Positions 7,297 to 15,677 of a stretch of 64,000 nucleotides of DNA are shown piece by piece. Source of the DNA: Microlunatus antarcticus (lineage in GTDB: Bacteria > Actinomycetota > Actinomycetes > Propionibacteriales > Propionibacteriaceae); contig NZ_JACHZG010000001.1 in NCBI RefSeq assembly GCF_014193425.1, positions 372,001 to 436,000 of the forward strand. Direction: 5' to 3'. Both the position numbers and the translations under genes were made by a program. The notes below the pieces were generated by a model. That model did no database searches. It was given only the letters and a program-made list of their open reading frames with translations, and was not told the origin of the DNA. Numbering within the stretch: position 1 is the first letter of the stretch; each line of letters begins with the position of its first letter.

Positions 7297-8175
7297 ATGA
7301 CCGAAACCACCCCTGACGTCACCCCCGACGCCCCCGCGGAGGCCGCGGCCGAGCAGTCGGAGCCGACCTCGACGACGACGGAGCCCGAGGCGAGCAGCAC
7401 GACGCCCGCGCCGTCCGACCCGTCCAGCGCCACCCCGGGCGACCTCGCCGCAGACGCCGACACGCCCCCGGCGACCGCGCCGCCGGCCCGCCGGACCACG
7501 ACCCCGCGCAAGACCACCGCGCGCAAGACCACCACCACGCCGCGCAAGGCCGCGACCCCGCGCAAGGCGGCGACGCCGCGGACGGCCGGGACCACCACCG
7601 GTACGGCGGCGACGGCTCGCAAGGCCGCGACGGCCCGACCGACCACGCCGCGCAAGACGACGGCCCGCAAGGCCCCCGCCTCGACGCCGGCCCCCACGCC
7701 CCAGTCGGGTGCGGAGACGCCGGACTCGCCGCTCGACGCGCCGAACAACAAGCAGGCCCTGCCGACCGAGGTCGCCGAGCACCTGAGCCGTCGCCCCGAC
7801 GGCGGTACGACGCCGACCCCGCCGGCCCGCCCGACGATCGACACCCCGGTCAGCGACGTCATCACCGAGATCGACAACCAGGTCGACGCGCAGGGCGACC
7901 AGCTCAAGGTCCTGCGTCGTGCGCTCGCCAACGCCGAGAAGCGGCTCACCAGCCTCGAGGCGTCGCTGAACGCGGCCGTCCCCGCGGCGAAGCCGGCCAA
8001 GGCCGCCGCGAAGGCTCCGGCCAAGGACGACAAGTCCGACAAGAAGTCCGACAAGAAGTCCGACAAGAAGTCGGACAAGAAGTCGGACAGCAAGAAGGCC
8101 ACGAAGAAGTCGGACAGCAAGAAGTCCGACAAGAAGTCCGACGACAAGAAGTCGAAGAAGAGCAAGAAGAAGTAG
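7297..8175 (+). CDS. Low-complexity Lys/Ala/Thr-rich protein with SDKK-repeat tail
   Basis: A 292-aa protein of three parts. Residues 1-65 are acidic and rich in Pro/Thr; 66-130 contain repeated TPRKTTARK/ATPRKAA units like histone H1 tails; 185-232 form a predicted helix (SDVITEIDNQVDAQGDQLKVLRRALANAEKRL) that may be a coiled coil. The last 48 residues are SDKK/SDSKK tandem repeats. No signal peptide. Resembles actinobacterial histone-like or polyphosphate-granule-associated proteins, but I cannot assign a family. CsbD and the convergent asparaginase are its neighbours. Confidence 0.65.
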   Translation: MTETTPDVTPDAPAEAAAEQSEPTSTTTEPEASSTTPAPSDPSSATPGDLAADADTPPATAPPARRTTTPRKTTARKTTTTPRKAATPRKAATPRTAGTTTGTAATARKAATARPTTPRKTTARKAPASTPAPTPQSGAETPDSPLDAPNNKQALPTEVAEHLSRRPDGGTTPTPPARPTIDTPVSDVITEIDNQVDAQGDQLKVLRRALANAEKRLTSLEASLNAAVPAAKPAKAAAKAPAKDDKSDKKSDKKSDKKSDKKSDSKKATKKSDSKKSDKKSDDKKSKKSKKK

Positions 8176-8203
8176 GTCCCCGGCGGCCACGGCCGCCGAG
8201 GCG

Positions 8204-9181
8204 CTACGCCCCGATCCCCTCCAGGGTCGGGGCGTAGGGCCGGACCTCGCCGACCGGGCGCCCGCCCCCGAGGACCGGGACGCGGGACTGCTCGTCCAGC
8301 ACGTCGGCGACCAGCCCGAGCCGCTGGAGGACGCCGGCCATCGCGACCGCCCGGCCCCGGGTCGAGCCGTCGTCGATCTTGATCGCCACCCCACGACCGT
8401 CGGGCAGGCCGACCGCGTACACCGACTCGGCACCGGCCTTGGCGACGATCCCGGGCAGGCCCCGGTGCAGCGCGAGCTCGTCGCGCCGAGTGCCGGACAC
8501 GAACTCCGGGTGGGCCCGGACCGCCGCCGCCACCCGCGCCTCCGCCGGACCTCCGTCGGCCGCGACCCGCCCGAACGCCCGCGCGAGGCCCGTGAGCGAC
8601 ACCGCCCAGAGCGGAGCACCGCACCCGTCGACCGCCGGTCCCGCCGGAGTCTCCCCGGTCAGGTCCGCGAGGGCGTCCTCGACCGCCCGCTGCACCGGGT
8701 GCGCCGGGTCGAGGTAGGTCGCCGGGTCGGACCCCGTGCGTACGGCGGTCAGCAGCATCCCGGCGTGCTTGCCGGAGCAGTTCATGGCGAGCCGGCTCCG
8801 CTCGCCGCCGTGGCGGAGGAGCTCCTCCTTGGCCTGCTCGTCCAGCGGCCAGTCCGGCGGGTCCTGCAGAGCCGACTCGTCGAGCCCGGCCAGGGCCAGG
8901 ACGCGCAGGGCCGCCGCGCGGTGGAACGGCTCGCCCGAGTGCGACGCGCAGACCAGAGCGAGGAGCTCGCCGTCGAGGTCGAGCCCGGCGCGCAGCATCC
9001 CGACCGCCTGGAGCGGCTTGCTCGCGCTGCGCGGGTAGACGAGGGCGCCCGGGTCGCCGAGCGAGGCGATCAGCGAGCCGTCGGGTCCCGTCACCGCCAC
9101 CCGGCCGTGGTGGACGCTCTCCACCAGGCCGTCACGGACGACCTCGACGAGGACGGGGTCACGGTCGAACGGGCTCAGCAC
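8204..9181 (-). CDS. Asparaginase, AnsA/thermolabile type (PF06089-like)
   Basis: A 325-aa protein resembling the Rhizobium etli-type asparaginases, a fold related to serine beta-lactamases rather than the E. coli enzymes. Visible motifs: YPRSASKPLQAVG near 51 with a serine-lysine pair (SxxK), CASHSGEPFHRAA near 90, MNCSGKHAGML near 140, and VDGCGAPLWAVSLTGLARAF near 190. It would hydrolyse L-asparagine to aspartate and ammonia, fitting GlnR-linked nitrogen use (inference). The frame extends 52 codons further, but GTG at 9181 has TAGAGT exactly 7 bases upstream and gives the family start. Confidence 0.85.
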   Translation of the reverse strand: MLSPFDRDPVLVEVVRDGLVESVHHGRVAVTGPDGSLIASLGDPGALVYPRSASKPLQAVGMLRAGLDLDGELLALVCASHSGEPFHRAAALRVLALAGLDESALQDPPDWPLDEQAKEELLRHGGERSRLAMNCSGKHAGMLLTAVRTGSDPATYLDPAHPVQRAVEDALADLTGETPAGPAVDGCGAPLWAVSLTGLARAFGRVAADGGPAEARVAAAVRAHPEFVSGTRRDELALHRGLPGIVAKAGAESVYAVGLPDGRGVAIKIDDGSTRGRAVAMAGVLQRLGLVADVLDEQSRVPVLGGGRPVGEVRPYAPTLEGIGA

Positions 9182-9188
9182 GCGCCCG

Positions 9189-9194
9189 ACTCTA
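9189..9194 (-). promoter_or_regulatory. -10 box of asparaginase gene, leaderless
   Basis: TAGAGT on the minus strand, 7 bases before the GTG at 9181. Confidence 0.5.
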
Positions 9195-9359
9195 GGGTCT
9201 GACCCCACCCGGGACCTGCTCGTCCGCGGCAGGAACCGCTGACTCCAGACCCAGGTGCGCTCGCAGGGGCGGTATGCCGTCAGCGCTTCCTCGTGACGCG
9301 CTGATCGATGCGCGCCGACGGCATCTTGTCGTGACAATTTCCCCCTAGTGTTCTTCCTC

Positions 9360-10082
9360 GTGGACTGGGACGACTACGACGCTGCGCTCTTCGACCTCGA
9401 CGGGGTCCTGACGCCGACGGCGGAGGTGCACATGCGCGCGTGGCGGGACCTCTTCACCGACTACCTCACCCTCAAGGGCGAGACGGCGCGGCCGTACGCC
9501 GAGGCCGACTACTTCGACCACATCGACGGCAAGCCCCGGTACGACGGGGTCCGCGACTTCCTCGCCTCCCGCGACCTGACGCTGCCGGAGGGGGAGCCCT
9601 CCGACCCGGCGTCGGCCGAGACGGTCTGCGGGCTGGGCAACCGCAAGAACGACTTCTTCGCCGCGGCGCTGGCCGCCGACGGCGTGGAGCCGTACGCGGG
9701 CTCGGTCACGCTGCTCGACCACCTCGAGCAGCGCGGGACCAAGATCGCGGTCGTCTCCTCCTCGCGGAACGCACCCGCCGTGCTCGAGGCCGCCGGCTTG
9801 GCCGACCGCTTCGAGGTCGTGGTCGACGGCCAGGTCGCGTCCGACGCCGGCCTGCCGGGCAAGCCGGCCCCGGACACCTACCTCGAGGGGGCCCGGCGGC
9901 TCGGGGTCGATCCCGAGCACGCGGTCGTGCTGGAGGACGCGGTCTCCGGGGTCGCGGCCGGGCACGCGGGCGGCTTCGGTCTCGTCGTCGGCGTGGACCG
10001 GGGCGTGGGCGCGGACAAGCTCGCCGACGCGGGTGCGGACGTCGTCGTCACCGACCTCGCCGAGCTGGCAGGCGAGCGCTGA
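9360..10082 (+). CDS. Beta-phosphoglucomutase-type HAD phosphatase
   Basis: A 240-aa HAD-superfamily protein. FDLDGVLTP near residue 10 holds the nucleophile and acid/base Asp pair, AVVSSSRNA near 135 is motif II, GKPAPDTYLEGARRLGV near 165 has the motif III Lys, and VLEDAVSGVAAGHAGG near 190 is motif IV. Such enzymes interconvert beta-glucose 1-phosphate and glucose 6-phosphate downstream of inverting phosphorylases. The next gene, GH65, overlaps by one base (TGATG), so the two are co-translated and act in one pathway. The GTG at 9360 is chosen because TAGTGT lies 8 bases upstream; GTG 9348 is an in-frame alternative. Confidence 0.87.
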   Translation: MDWDDYDAALFDLDGVLTPTAEVHMRAWRDLFTDYLTLKGETARPYAEADYFDHIDGKPRYDGVRDFLASRDLTLPEGEPSDPASAETVCGLGNRKNDFFAAALAADGVEPYAGSVTLLDHLEQRGTKIAVVSSSRNAPAVLEAAGLADRFEVVVDGQVASDAGLPGKPAPDTYLEGARRLGVDPEHAVVLEDAVSGVAAGHAGGFGLVVGVDRGVGADKLADAGADVVVTDLAELAGER

Positions 10083-12586
10083 TGAGGGGTTCGCACGAGG
10101 ACACCCCGCGCCACCACGGCGACCCGCTCGACCGGGTCCGCTTCCCGGTCCGGGACTGGGCCCTGACCGAGGCCGTCTACGGGGCCGACGACCTCGGCGT
10201 CACCGAGACGCTCTTCGCCGTCGGCAACGGCTACCTCGGCATGCGCGGGAACGTCGAGGAGGGGCGCGAGACGTACGCGCACGGGACGTTCATCAACGGC
10301 TTCCACGAGACCTACCCGATCCGGCACGCGGAGGAGGCATTCGGCTTCGCCAAGGTCGGCCAGACGATCGTCAACGTCCCCGACAACAAGACGATCAAGC
10401 TCTACGTCGACGACGAGCCGCTGCTCCTCTCGGTGGCCGACCTGGAGCACTACGACCGCACGCTCGACTTCCGCGACGGCGTCCTGCGGCGCGACCTGAT
10501 CTGGCGCACCCCGGGCGGCAAGCGCGTCCAGGTGAGCTCGCGGCGGATGGTGAGCTTCACCCAGCGCCACCTGGCGATCATGACCTTCGAGGTCACGATG
10601 CTCGACGACAGCGCGCCCGTGGTCATCTCGAGCCAGACGCTCAACCGCCAGGACGGCCGCGACGAGTACCACGTTCGCTCGGCCGCGATGGGCGAGGGCA
10701 GCCTGGCCGACCCGCGCAAGGCCGAGGGCTTCCACGAGCGGGTGCTCGAGCCGCAGACGCACTCGGCCGACGGGGCGCGGCTGATGATGGGCTACCGCTG
10801 CGCCCACTCCGGGATGACGCTCGCCGTCGGGGTCGACCACCAGATCATCACCGAGAACGCGTACACCGAGCACATCAGCGCCGACGAGGACACCGGCAAG
10901 ATGGTCTACCGGGTCGCGGCCTCGCGCGGCCAGGCGATCACGATCGTCAAGACCGTCACCTATCACACCTCCCGCGGCGTGCCGGTCCGCGAGCTCAACG
11001 ACCGTTGCCGTCGGGTGCTCGACCGCGTCGCCGGGCACGGGATCGACCGCGAGCTCGCGGAGCAGCGCCGCTGGCTCGACGCCTACTGGGACCGTTCCGA
11101 CGTCGCGCTCGTCGACCAGCCGGAGCTGCAGCAGGCGATCCGCTGGAACCTGTTCCAGATCGCCCAGGCTGCGGCACGGGCCGAGCAGTCGGGCGTGCCG
11201 GCCAAGGGCGTCACCGGGTCCGGCTACAGCGGCCACTACTTCTGGGACACCGAGATCTACGTCCTGCCCTTCCTGACCTACACGTCGCCGGCGATGGCCC
11301 GCAGCGCGATGCGGTTCCGCTACAAGCTGCTGGACGCCGCCCGGGCGCGCGCGCAGGAGCTCACGCAGGTGGGCGCGCTCTACCCCTGGCGGACGATCAA
11401 CGGCTCGGAGGCCTCGGCCTACTACGCGGCCGGGACCGCGCAGTACCACATCGACGCCGACGTGGCCTTCGCGCTCTGCAAGTACGTCGCGGCCAGCGGC
11501 GACCACGACTTCATGAACCGCGAGGGCGTCGACATCCTCGTCGAGACCGCGCGGATGTGGGCCGACCTCGGCTTCTGGCGCGAGAACGGCGACGGGCGTC
11601 GGAGCTTCCACATCCACGGCGTCACCGGCCCGGACGAGTACACGACCGTGGTGAACGACAACCTCTTCACCAACGTCATGGCCCGCTTCAACCTCGACCA
11701 GGCGGCCTGGACGCTGGGCTGGATGAAGACCGAGGCGCCGGACGCGTACGCCCGCGCCGTCGAACGGCTCGACATCGGCCGGGACGAGGCGGACGAGTGG
11801 ACCGCGGCCGCCCGCGCGATGACGATCCTCTTCGACCCGGTGACCGGCATCAACCCGCAGGACTCGCTCTTCCTGGACCGCGAGGTCTGGGACCTCGCGA
11901 ACACGCCGATGGACATGCGGCCGCTGCTCCTGCACTACCACCCCCTGGTGATCTACCGCTTCCAGGTGCTCAAGCAGGCCGACGTGGTTCTGGCGCTGTT
12001 CCTGCAGGGCGACCACTTCACCGCCGAGCAGAAGCGCGTCGACTTCGAGTACTACGACCCGATCACCACGGGCGACTCGACGCTGTCGGGGGTCGTGCAG
12101 TCGATCGTCGCGGCCGAGGTGGGCTACGCCGACCTGGCGCTGCGCTACTTCGAGAACTCGCTCTACGTCGACCTGGCGAACCTGCACGGCAACACCAGCG
12201 ACGGCGTGCACGTGGCCTCGACCGGTGGCGTCTGGAACGCGCTGGTCTACGGCTTCGCGGGCATGCGCGACTACAACGGCGTGATCACCTTCGACCCCCG
12301 TCTGCCGGAGGGCTGGCAGGGGCTGTGCTTCCAGCTGACGCTGCGCGGCACGCGCCTCCGGGTCGACCTGCGGGCGAAGCAGATGATCTTCACGGTGCTC
12401 GAGGGCGGCCAGGCCGAGGTCAGCGTCAGGGGGCACCGGGTGGTCGTGTCGGCGGCGGCGGAGGTGACGGTCCCGCTCGAGGACCAGGGGCCCCGGCTGC
12501 AGGGCCCGATCGGCCCGCGCGGCGGCGAGCGGCGACCCGACGGGACGCTGATCACGTCGAGCGTTCCTCAGTCCGCCCGCATTTGA
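10082..12586 (+). CDS. GH65 family glycoside phosphorylase
   Basis: An 834-aa family 65 enzyme that cleaves alpha-glucosides such as maltose, trehalose or kojibiose with phosphate and releases beta-glucose 1-phosphate. The N-terminal beta-sandwich covers about 1-290 (GNGYLGMRGN near 50). The (alpha/alpha)6 barrel contains GHYFWDTEIYVLPF near 382 and GVTGPDEYTTVVNDN near 515, where Glu is the general acid. GNTSDGVHVASTGG near 705 lies at the C-terminal end of the barrel. The partner phosphoglucomutase is immediately upstream with start/stop overlap. Substrate cannot be read from sequence. Copy 1 of the structured repeat follows directly. Confidence 0.9.
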   Translation: MRGSHEDTPRHHGDPLDRVRFPVRDWALTEAVYGADDLGVTETLFAVGNGYLGMRGNVEEGRETYAHGTFINGFHETYPIRHAEEAFGFAKVGQTIVNVPDNKTIKLYVDDEPLLLSVADLEHYDRTLDFRDGVLRRDLIWRTPGGKRVQVSSRRMVSFTQRHLAIMTFEVTMLDDSAPVVISSQTLNRQDGRDEYHVRSAAMGEGSLADPRKAEGFHERVLEPQTHSADGARLMMGYRCAHSGMTLAVGVDHQIITENAYTEHISADEDTGKMVYRVAASRGQAITIVKTVTYHTSRGVPVRELNDRCRRVLDRVAGHGIDRELAEQRRWLDAYWDRSDVALVDQPELQQAIRWNLFQIAQAAARAEQSGVPAKGVTGSGYSGHYFWDTEIYVLPFLTYTSPAMARSAMRFRYKLLDAARARAQELTQVGALYPWRTINGSEASAYYAAGTAQYHIDADVAFALCKYVAASGDHDFMNREGVDILVETARMWADLGFWRENGDGRRSFHIHGVTGPDEYTTVVNDNLFTNVMARFNLDQAAWTLGWMKTEAPDAYARAVERLDIGRDEADEWTAAARAMTILFDPVTGINPQDSLFLDREVWDLANTPMDMRPLLLHYHPLVIYRFQVLKQADVVLALFLQGDHFTAEQKRVDFEYYDPITTGDSTLSGVVQSIVAAEVGYADLALRYFENSLYVDLANLHGNTSDGVHVASTGGVWNALVYGFAGMRDYNGVITFDPRLPEGWQGLCFQLTLRGTRLRVDLRAKQMIFTVLEGGQAEVSVRGHRVVVSAAAEVTVPLEDQGPRLQGPIGPRGGERRPDGTLITSSVPQSARI

Positions 12587-12590
12587 TTGC

Positions 12591-12709
12591 CTCCGCTCCG
12601 CTCCGGCGCGGATCTCGCTCTGACCCGATGCCTTCCTCCCTCCGCGAGCAGGACGAAAAGCGTGTCCTGCTCGCTCCGGTCGTCCAGGCACCGGCGCGAG
12701 ATCCGGCGG
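12591..12709. repeat. Structured dispersed repeat A, copy 1
   Basis: A 119-bp intergenic element, colinear and roughly 88% identical to 26200-26318. It folds as nested stems: outer CGGATCTCGC (12609-12618) with GCGAGATCCG (12696-12705), middle TGCCT/AGGCA, and inner GCGAGCAGGAC (12644-12654) with GTCCTGCTCGC (12664-12674). It lies between convergent genes. Confidence 0.8.
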
Positions 12710-12743
12710 CGGTGGGGTCAAGGCACGGTCGAGCGCCCTGGTC

Positions 12744-14186
12744 CTACTTCTCCAGGTCCTCGGGGCTCTGGAAGTAGGTGTGCCGGCTGTAGAGGGCGCG
12801 GTTGACCACGAACGTGACCAGCCAGAGCACCAGGCCGATGCCGATCAGGACCAGCGCGACCCAGTACTGCTCGGCGGCCCGGCCGGTCCACGGACCCACG
12901 AGGTACGCGCACGCCAGCGCGCCGACGACCGGCAGCCAGGTCGGGGCGTGGAAGTGCTCGTGGTCGACGCGCTCGCGCCGCAGCACGAGGCAGCAGATGT
13001 TGACCACGGTGAAGACGCCCAGCAGGAGCAGCGCGGTCGTGCCGCCGAGCGCGCTGATCCGGCCCACGACGGTGATCAGGCCGACGGCCAGCGCGGTGGT
13101 GAAGAGGATGGCGACCCATGGCGTACGCCGGCCCGGCAGCACTCGTCCGAGCACGGGCGGCAGCACCCGCTGACGGGCCATCCCGTAGAGCAGGCGGCTG
13201 GCCATGAGCATGTTGATCAGCGCGGTGTTCGCGACGGCGAACATGCTGATCAACGGGAAGATGTCGCCGATCGGCAGGTCGGGGGCGCCCGCGTTCACGA
13301 CCTTGAGCAGCGGGGCGTCGCCCTGGCCGAGCTCGCCGGCCGGCACGAGCGCGATCGCGGTGATCGACACCAGGATGTAGATCGCACCGGTGATCCCGAG
13401 GGCGGTCAGCAGGATCTTCGGGAAGACCTTCGAGGGCTCGTGCACCTCCTCGGCCATGTTCACCGAGTCCTCGAAGCCGACCATGGCGAAGAAGGCCAGC
13501 GACGTCGCCGTCGTCACCGCGATGAAGATCGACTTGTCCTCGGCGGTGTCGAACATGACGACCCGTGACATGTCCGCCTTGCCCTGCGTGAAGGCGTAGA
13601 AGCCGACGAAGATCACGATCAGCAGGCCGGTCAGCTCGACGCAGGTCAGCACGATGTTGGCGTAGACGCTCTCCGCGACCCCACGCAGATTGACCAGCGC
13701 GATGACGAGCATGAAGCAGACGGCGAGCACGGTCGTCAGGCCGGCGGAGAGGTCGACCTCGACGCCGCCCAGCCACTCCGCGCGGACGACGTTGACCATG
13801 GCCTCGAGGTTCGCCGCGAACGCCCGGGAGGCGGTCGCCGCGGACGTGATGCCCGAGCACATGACCGCGAAGGCCAGCAGAAACGTCACGAAGTGCACCC
13901 CGAACGCCTTGTGCGCGTAGAGGGCGGCGCCGGCGGCCTGCGGGTACTTGGTGACCAGCTCCAGGTACGAGAACGCCGTCACGAGCGCGACCGCGAACGC
14001 GATGAGGAACGGCAGCCAGACGACACCGCCGACCTCTTTGGCGACCGTCCCGGTGACGGCGTAGATCCCCGTCCCGAGGATGTCGCCGACGATGAACAGC
14101 AGGAGCAGCTTGGGCCCGAGGACCCGCTTCAGGCCGGGCTCGTCCTGGACCTCGTCGGTCCGGTCGGCCGTGGTGGTGTCGCTCAC
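12744..14186 (-). CDS. APC-superfamily amino-acid permease
   Basis: A 480-aa integral membrane protein with about 12 hydrophobic segments. The first (LLLLFIVGDILGTGIYAVTG) carries the GxG(I/T) substrate-binding turn of APC transporters; GFEDSVNMAEEVHEPSKVFPK near 230-250 is the typical loop after TM6. It probably imports an amino acid by H+ symport; the substrate is unknown. The N terminus is short and acidic. Transcribed away from the XRE regulator and HbhA-like gene. Repeat A follows its 3' end. Confidence 0.88.
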   Translation of the reverse strand: MSDTTTADRTDEVQDEPGLKRVLGPKLLLLFIVGDILGTGIYAVTGTVAKEVGGVVWLPFLIAFAVALVTAFSYLELVTKYPQAAGAALYAHKAFGVHFVTFLLAFAVMCSGITSAATASRAFAANLEAMVNVVRAEWLGGVEVDLSAGLTTVLAVCFMLVIALVNLRGVAESVYANIVLTCVELTGLLIVIFVGFYAFTQGKADMSRVVMFDTAEDKSIFIAVTTATSLAFFAMVGFEDSVNMAEEVHEPSKVFPKILLTALGITGAIYILVSITAIALVPAGELGQGDAPLLKVVNAGAPDLPIGDIFPLISMFAVANTALINMLMASRLLYGMARQRVLPPVLGRVLPGRRTPWVAILFTTALAVGLITVVGRISALGGTTALLLLGVFTVVNICCLVLRRERVDHEHFHAPTWLPVVGALACAYLVGPWTGRAAEQYWVALVLIGIGLVLWLVTFVVNRALYSRHTYFQSPEDLEK

Positions 14187-14294
14187 GGGTGCGCTCCTGG
14201 GTCAGGGGACGGAGGAGCGCTCAAGTGTGCCGGGTCGTGCGCCGGAATGGCTAGGGGGAGTTCTCTCACACTCCTGCTTGCTCCCCCTTGATTC

Positions 14295-14312
14295 TGCTTG
14301 CACCTGCAAGCA
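14295..14312. promoter_or_regulatory. Perfect palindrome before XRE regulator gene
   Basis: TGCTTGCA-CC-TGCAAGCA, 8-bp arms, ending 11 bases before the ATG at 14324. Its position fits an autoregulatory operator of the adjacent HTH protein. Confidence 0.6.
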
Positions 14313-14323
14313 TCCTGGGGTGC

Positions 14324-14719
14324 ATGGCACGGCGGACCAGCACGCTCGACTCGGTGGGTGAGTACATCGCCGACCGGCGTCGTGCCGCCGAGCTGACGCT
14401 GCGTCAGCTCGCCGAGCTGACGGGGGTGTCCAACCCGTACCTCAGCCAGATCGAGCGCGGGCTGCGGCGCCCCTCGGCGGAGGTCCTGCAGCAGCTGTCC
14501 AAGGCGCTGCGGGTCTCGGCCGAGTCGCTGTACGTGCGCGCCGGGATCCTCGACCCCGAGGACCACCCGTCGAGCACCGTCGAGACGGCCGTGCTGGCCG
14601 ACACCGCGATCAGCGAGCGGCACAAGCAGGTGCTGCTCGACGTCTACCGCAGCTTCGTCGCCGAGGACGCGGCGAACCCGTCCGACCCCGGACCCGAGCC
14701 CGAGCCCGTCGCGGGTTGA
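14324..14719 (+). CDS. XRE-family transcriptional regulator (Rv0474-like)
   Basis: A 131-aa protein with an N-terminal Cro/C1-type helix-turn-helix (about 8-65): LRQLAELTGVSNPYLSQIERGLRRPS holds the recognition helix. A short helical tail follows (SERHKQVLLDVYRSFVAE). In Mycobacterium the homologue Rv0474 lies directly before hbhA, and the same order is kept here. The start at 14324 gives MARRTSTLDSVGEYI; upstream codons are removed because they run through the palindrome. It likely controls its own promoter and the HbhA-like gene. Confidence 0.85.
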   Translation: MARRTSTLDSVGEYIADRRRAAELTLRQLAELTGVSNPYLSQIERGLRRPSAEVLQQLSKALRVSAESLYVRAGILDPEDHPSSTVETAVLADTAISERHKQVLLDVYRSFVAEDAANPSDPGPEPEPVAG

Positions 14720-14750
14720 TCCCCGCGTCCGATCACCCCCAAGGAGCACC

Positions 14751-15611
14751 ATGCCCAAGCACGACGAGCCCGACCTGCGCCCCTTCTACGCCGTCGCCGG
14801 CCTGGCCGACGTGATCGCGGACCTGTTCCGCGAGTCGGTCGCCGCACGGCAGCGCAAGGCCGAGGAGCGGCTGGCCGAGATCCGTGACCGGCGGCTCGAG
14901 CGCGTCGAGCAGGCGCGCGTGAACGCCGACGAGCTGCGCGAGTTCCTGTCCACGCTGCCCGAGCAGGTCCGGGCCCTGCCGGACACGACGCGGATCCGCC
15001 TCGCCGACCTGCAGCGTCAGGCCGAGGAGCTCGTCGCGCAGGCCGGCGACACCTACAGCTCGCTCGCCGGGCGCGGCAAGCGCGTCGTGGACGACCGGGT
15101 CGGCGACGTGCGGACGGCTACCCGCGCCGCGCGTCAGACCGCGGAGGAGAACCTCGACGAGGCGGCCGAGGCCGTCCAGCCGCTGGTCGACCAGGCGCAG
15201 GAGGCCGTCACCGAGGTCCGCCGGAACGTGACCGGCCGGGCCGCGCGGGCCCGGACCACGCCCAAGCCGGCCGAGGACGTCACGCCGGAGAGCGCGACCC
15301 GGGCCGCCCGTGCGGCCGCGGCCGCGACGACCGCCGCCGCCCCGGAGGTCGACGCCGACGTGAGCCCGGCGCAGGCCCTTGCGCAGGAGCGCGAGGCGAA
15401 GACGGCGGCCAAGAAGACAGCGGCCAAGAAGGCCCCGGTCAAGAAGGCTCCGGCGAAGAAGACCGCGGCCGAGGCCTCGGTGACCACGGCCCCGGCCACG
15501 AAGGCGCCGGCCAAGAAGGCCCCGGCGAAGAAGACCGCCGCGAAGAAGGCGTCGACGCTCCCGCAGCACGAGGAGCCTGCTCCCGACCAGGGCGCCGGGA
15601 CCGCCAGCTGA
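14751..15611 (+). CDS. hbhA: HbhA-like heparin-binding adhesin
   Basis: A 286-aa protein matching heparin-binding hemagglutinin in architecture. It has a short N-terminal segment (PDLRPFYAVAGLADVIADLF), a long charged coiled coil (about 25-150: RKAEERLAEIRDRRLERVEQARVN and onward), and a C-terminal lysine/alanine-rich tail with KKAPVKKAPAKK and KAPAKKAPAKK blocks (about 220-268). In mycobacteria the tail binds heparan sulfate and the protein sits at the surface and on lipid inclusions; the role in a soil-type organism is unknown. AAGGAG precedes the ATG. Follows the Rv0474-like regulator by 31 bases, likely one operon. Confidence 0.8.
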   Translation: MPKHDEPDLRPFYAVAGLADVIADLFRESVAARQRKAEERLAEIRDRRLERVEQARVNADELREFLSTLPEQVRALPDTTRIRLADLQRQAEELVAQAGDTYSSLAGRGKRVVDDRVGDVRTATRAARQTAEENLDEAAEAVQPLVDQAQEAVTEVRRNVTGRAARARTTPKPAEDVTPESATRAARAAAAATTAAAPEVDADVSPAQALAQEREAKTAAKKTAAKKAPVKKAPAKKTAAEASVTTAPATKAPAKKAPAKKTAAKKASTLPQHEEPAPDQGAGTAS

Positions 15612-15626
15612 CGGACGGACACGAAC

Positions 15627-15665
15627 GACGAACGCCCCCTGAGCCAGGCTCAGGGGGCGTTCGTC
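15627..15665. terminator. Strong bidirectional terminator
   Basis: A perfect 19-base inverted repeat (15627-15645 with 15647-15665) centred on one base, core AACGCCCCCTGAGCC. It lies between convergent hbhA and typA. Confidence 0.85.
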
Positions 15666-15677
15666 ACGCGTGGTGCG

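Noticed and set aside
9878-12721. 947-codon open frame opposite the GH65 gene
   Set aside because: It is a shadow of a very GC-rich gene with codon-position bias; its translation is low-complexity and matches no family, while GH65 on the plus strand is certain.
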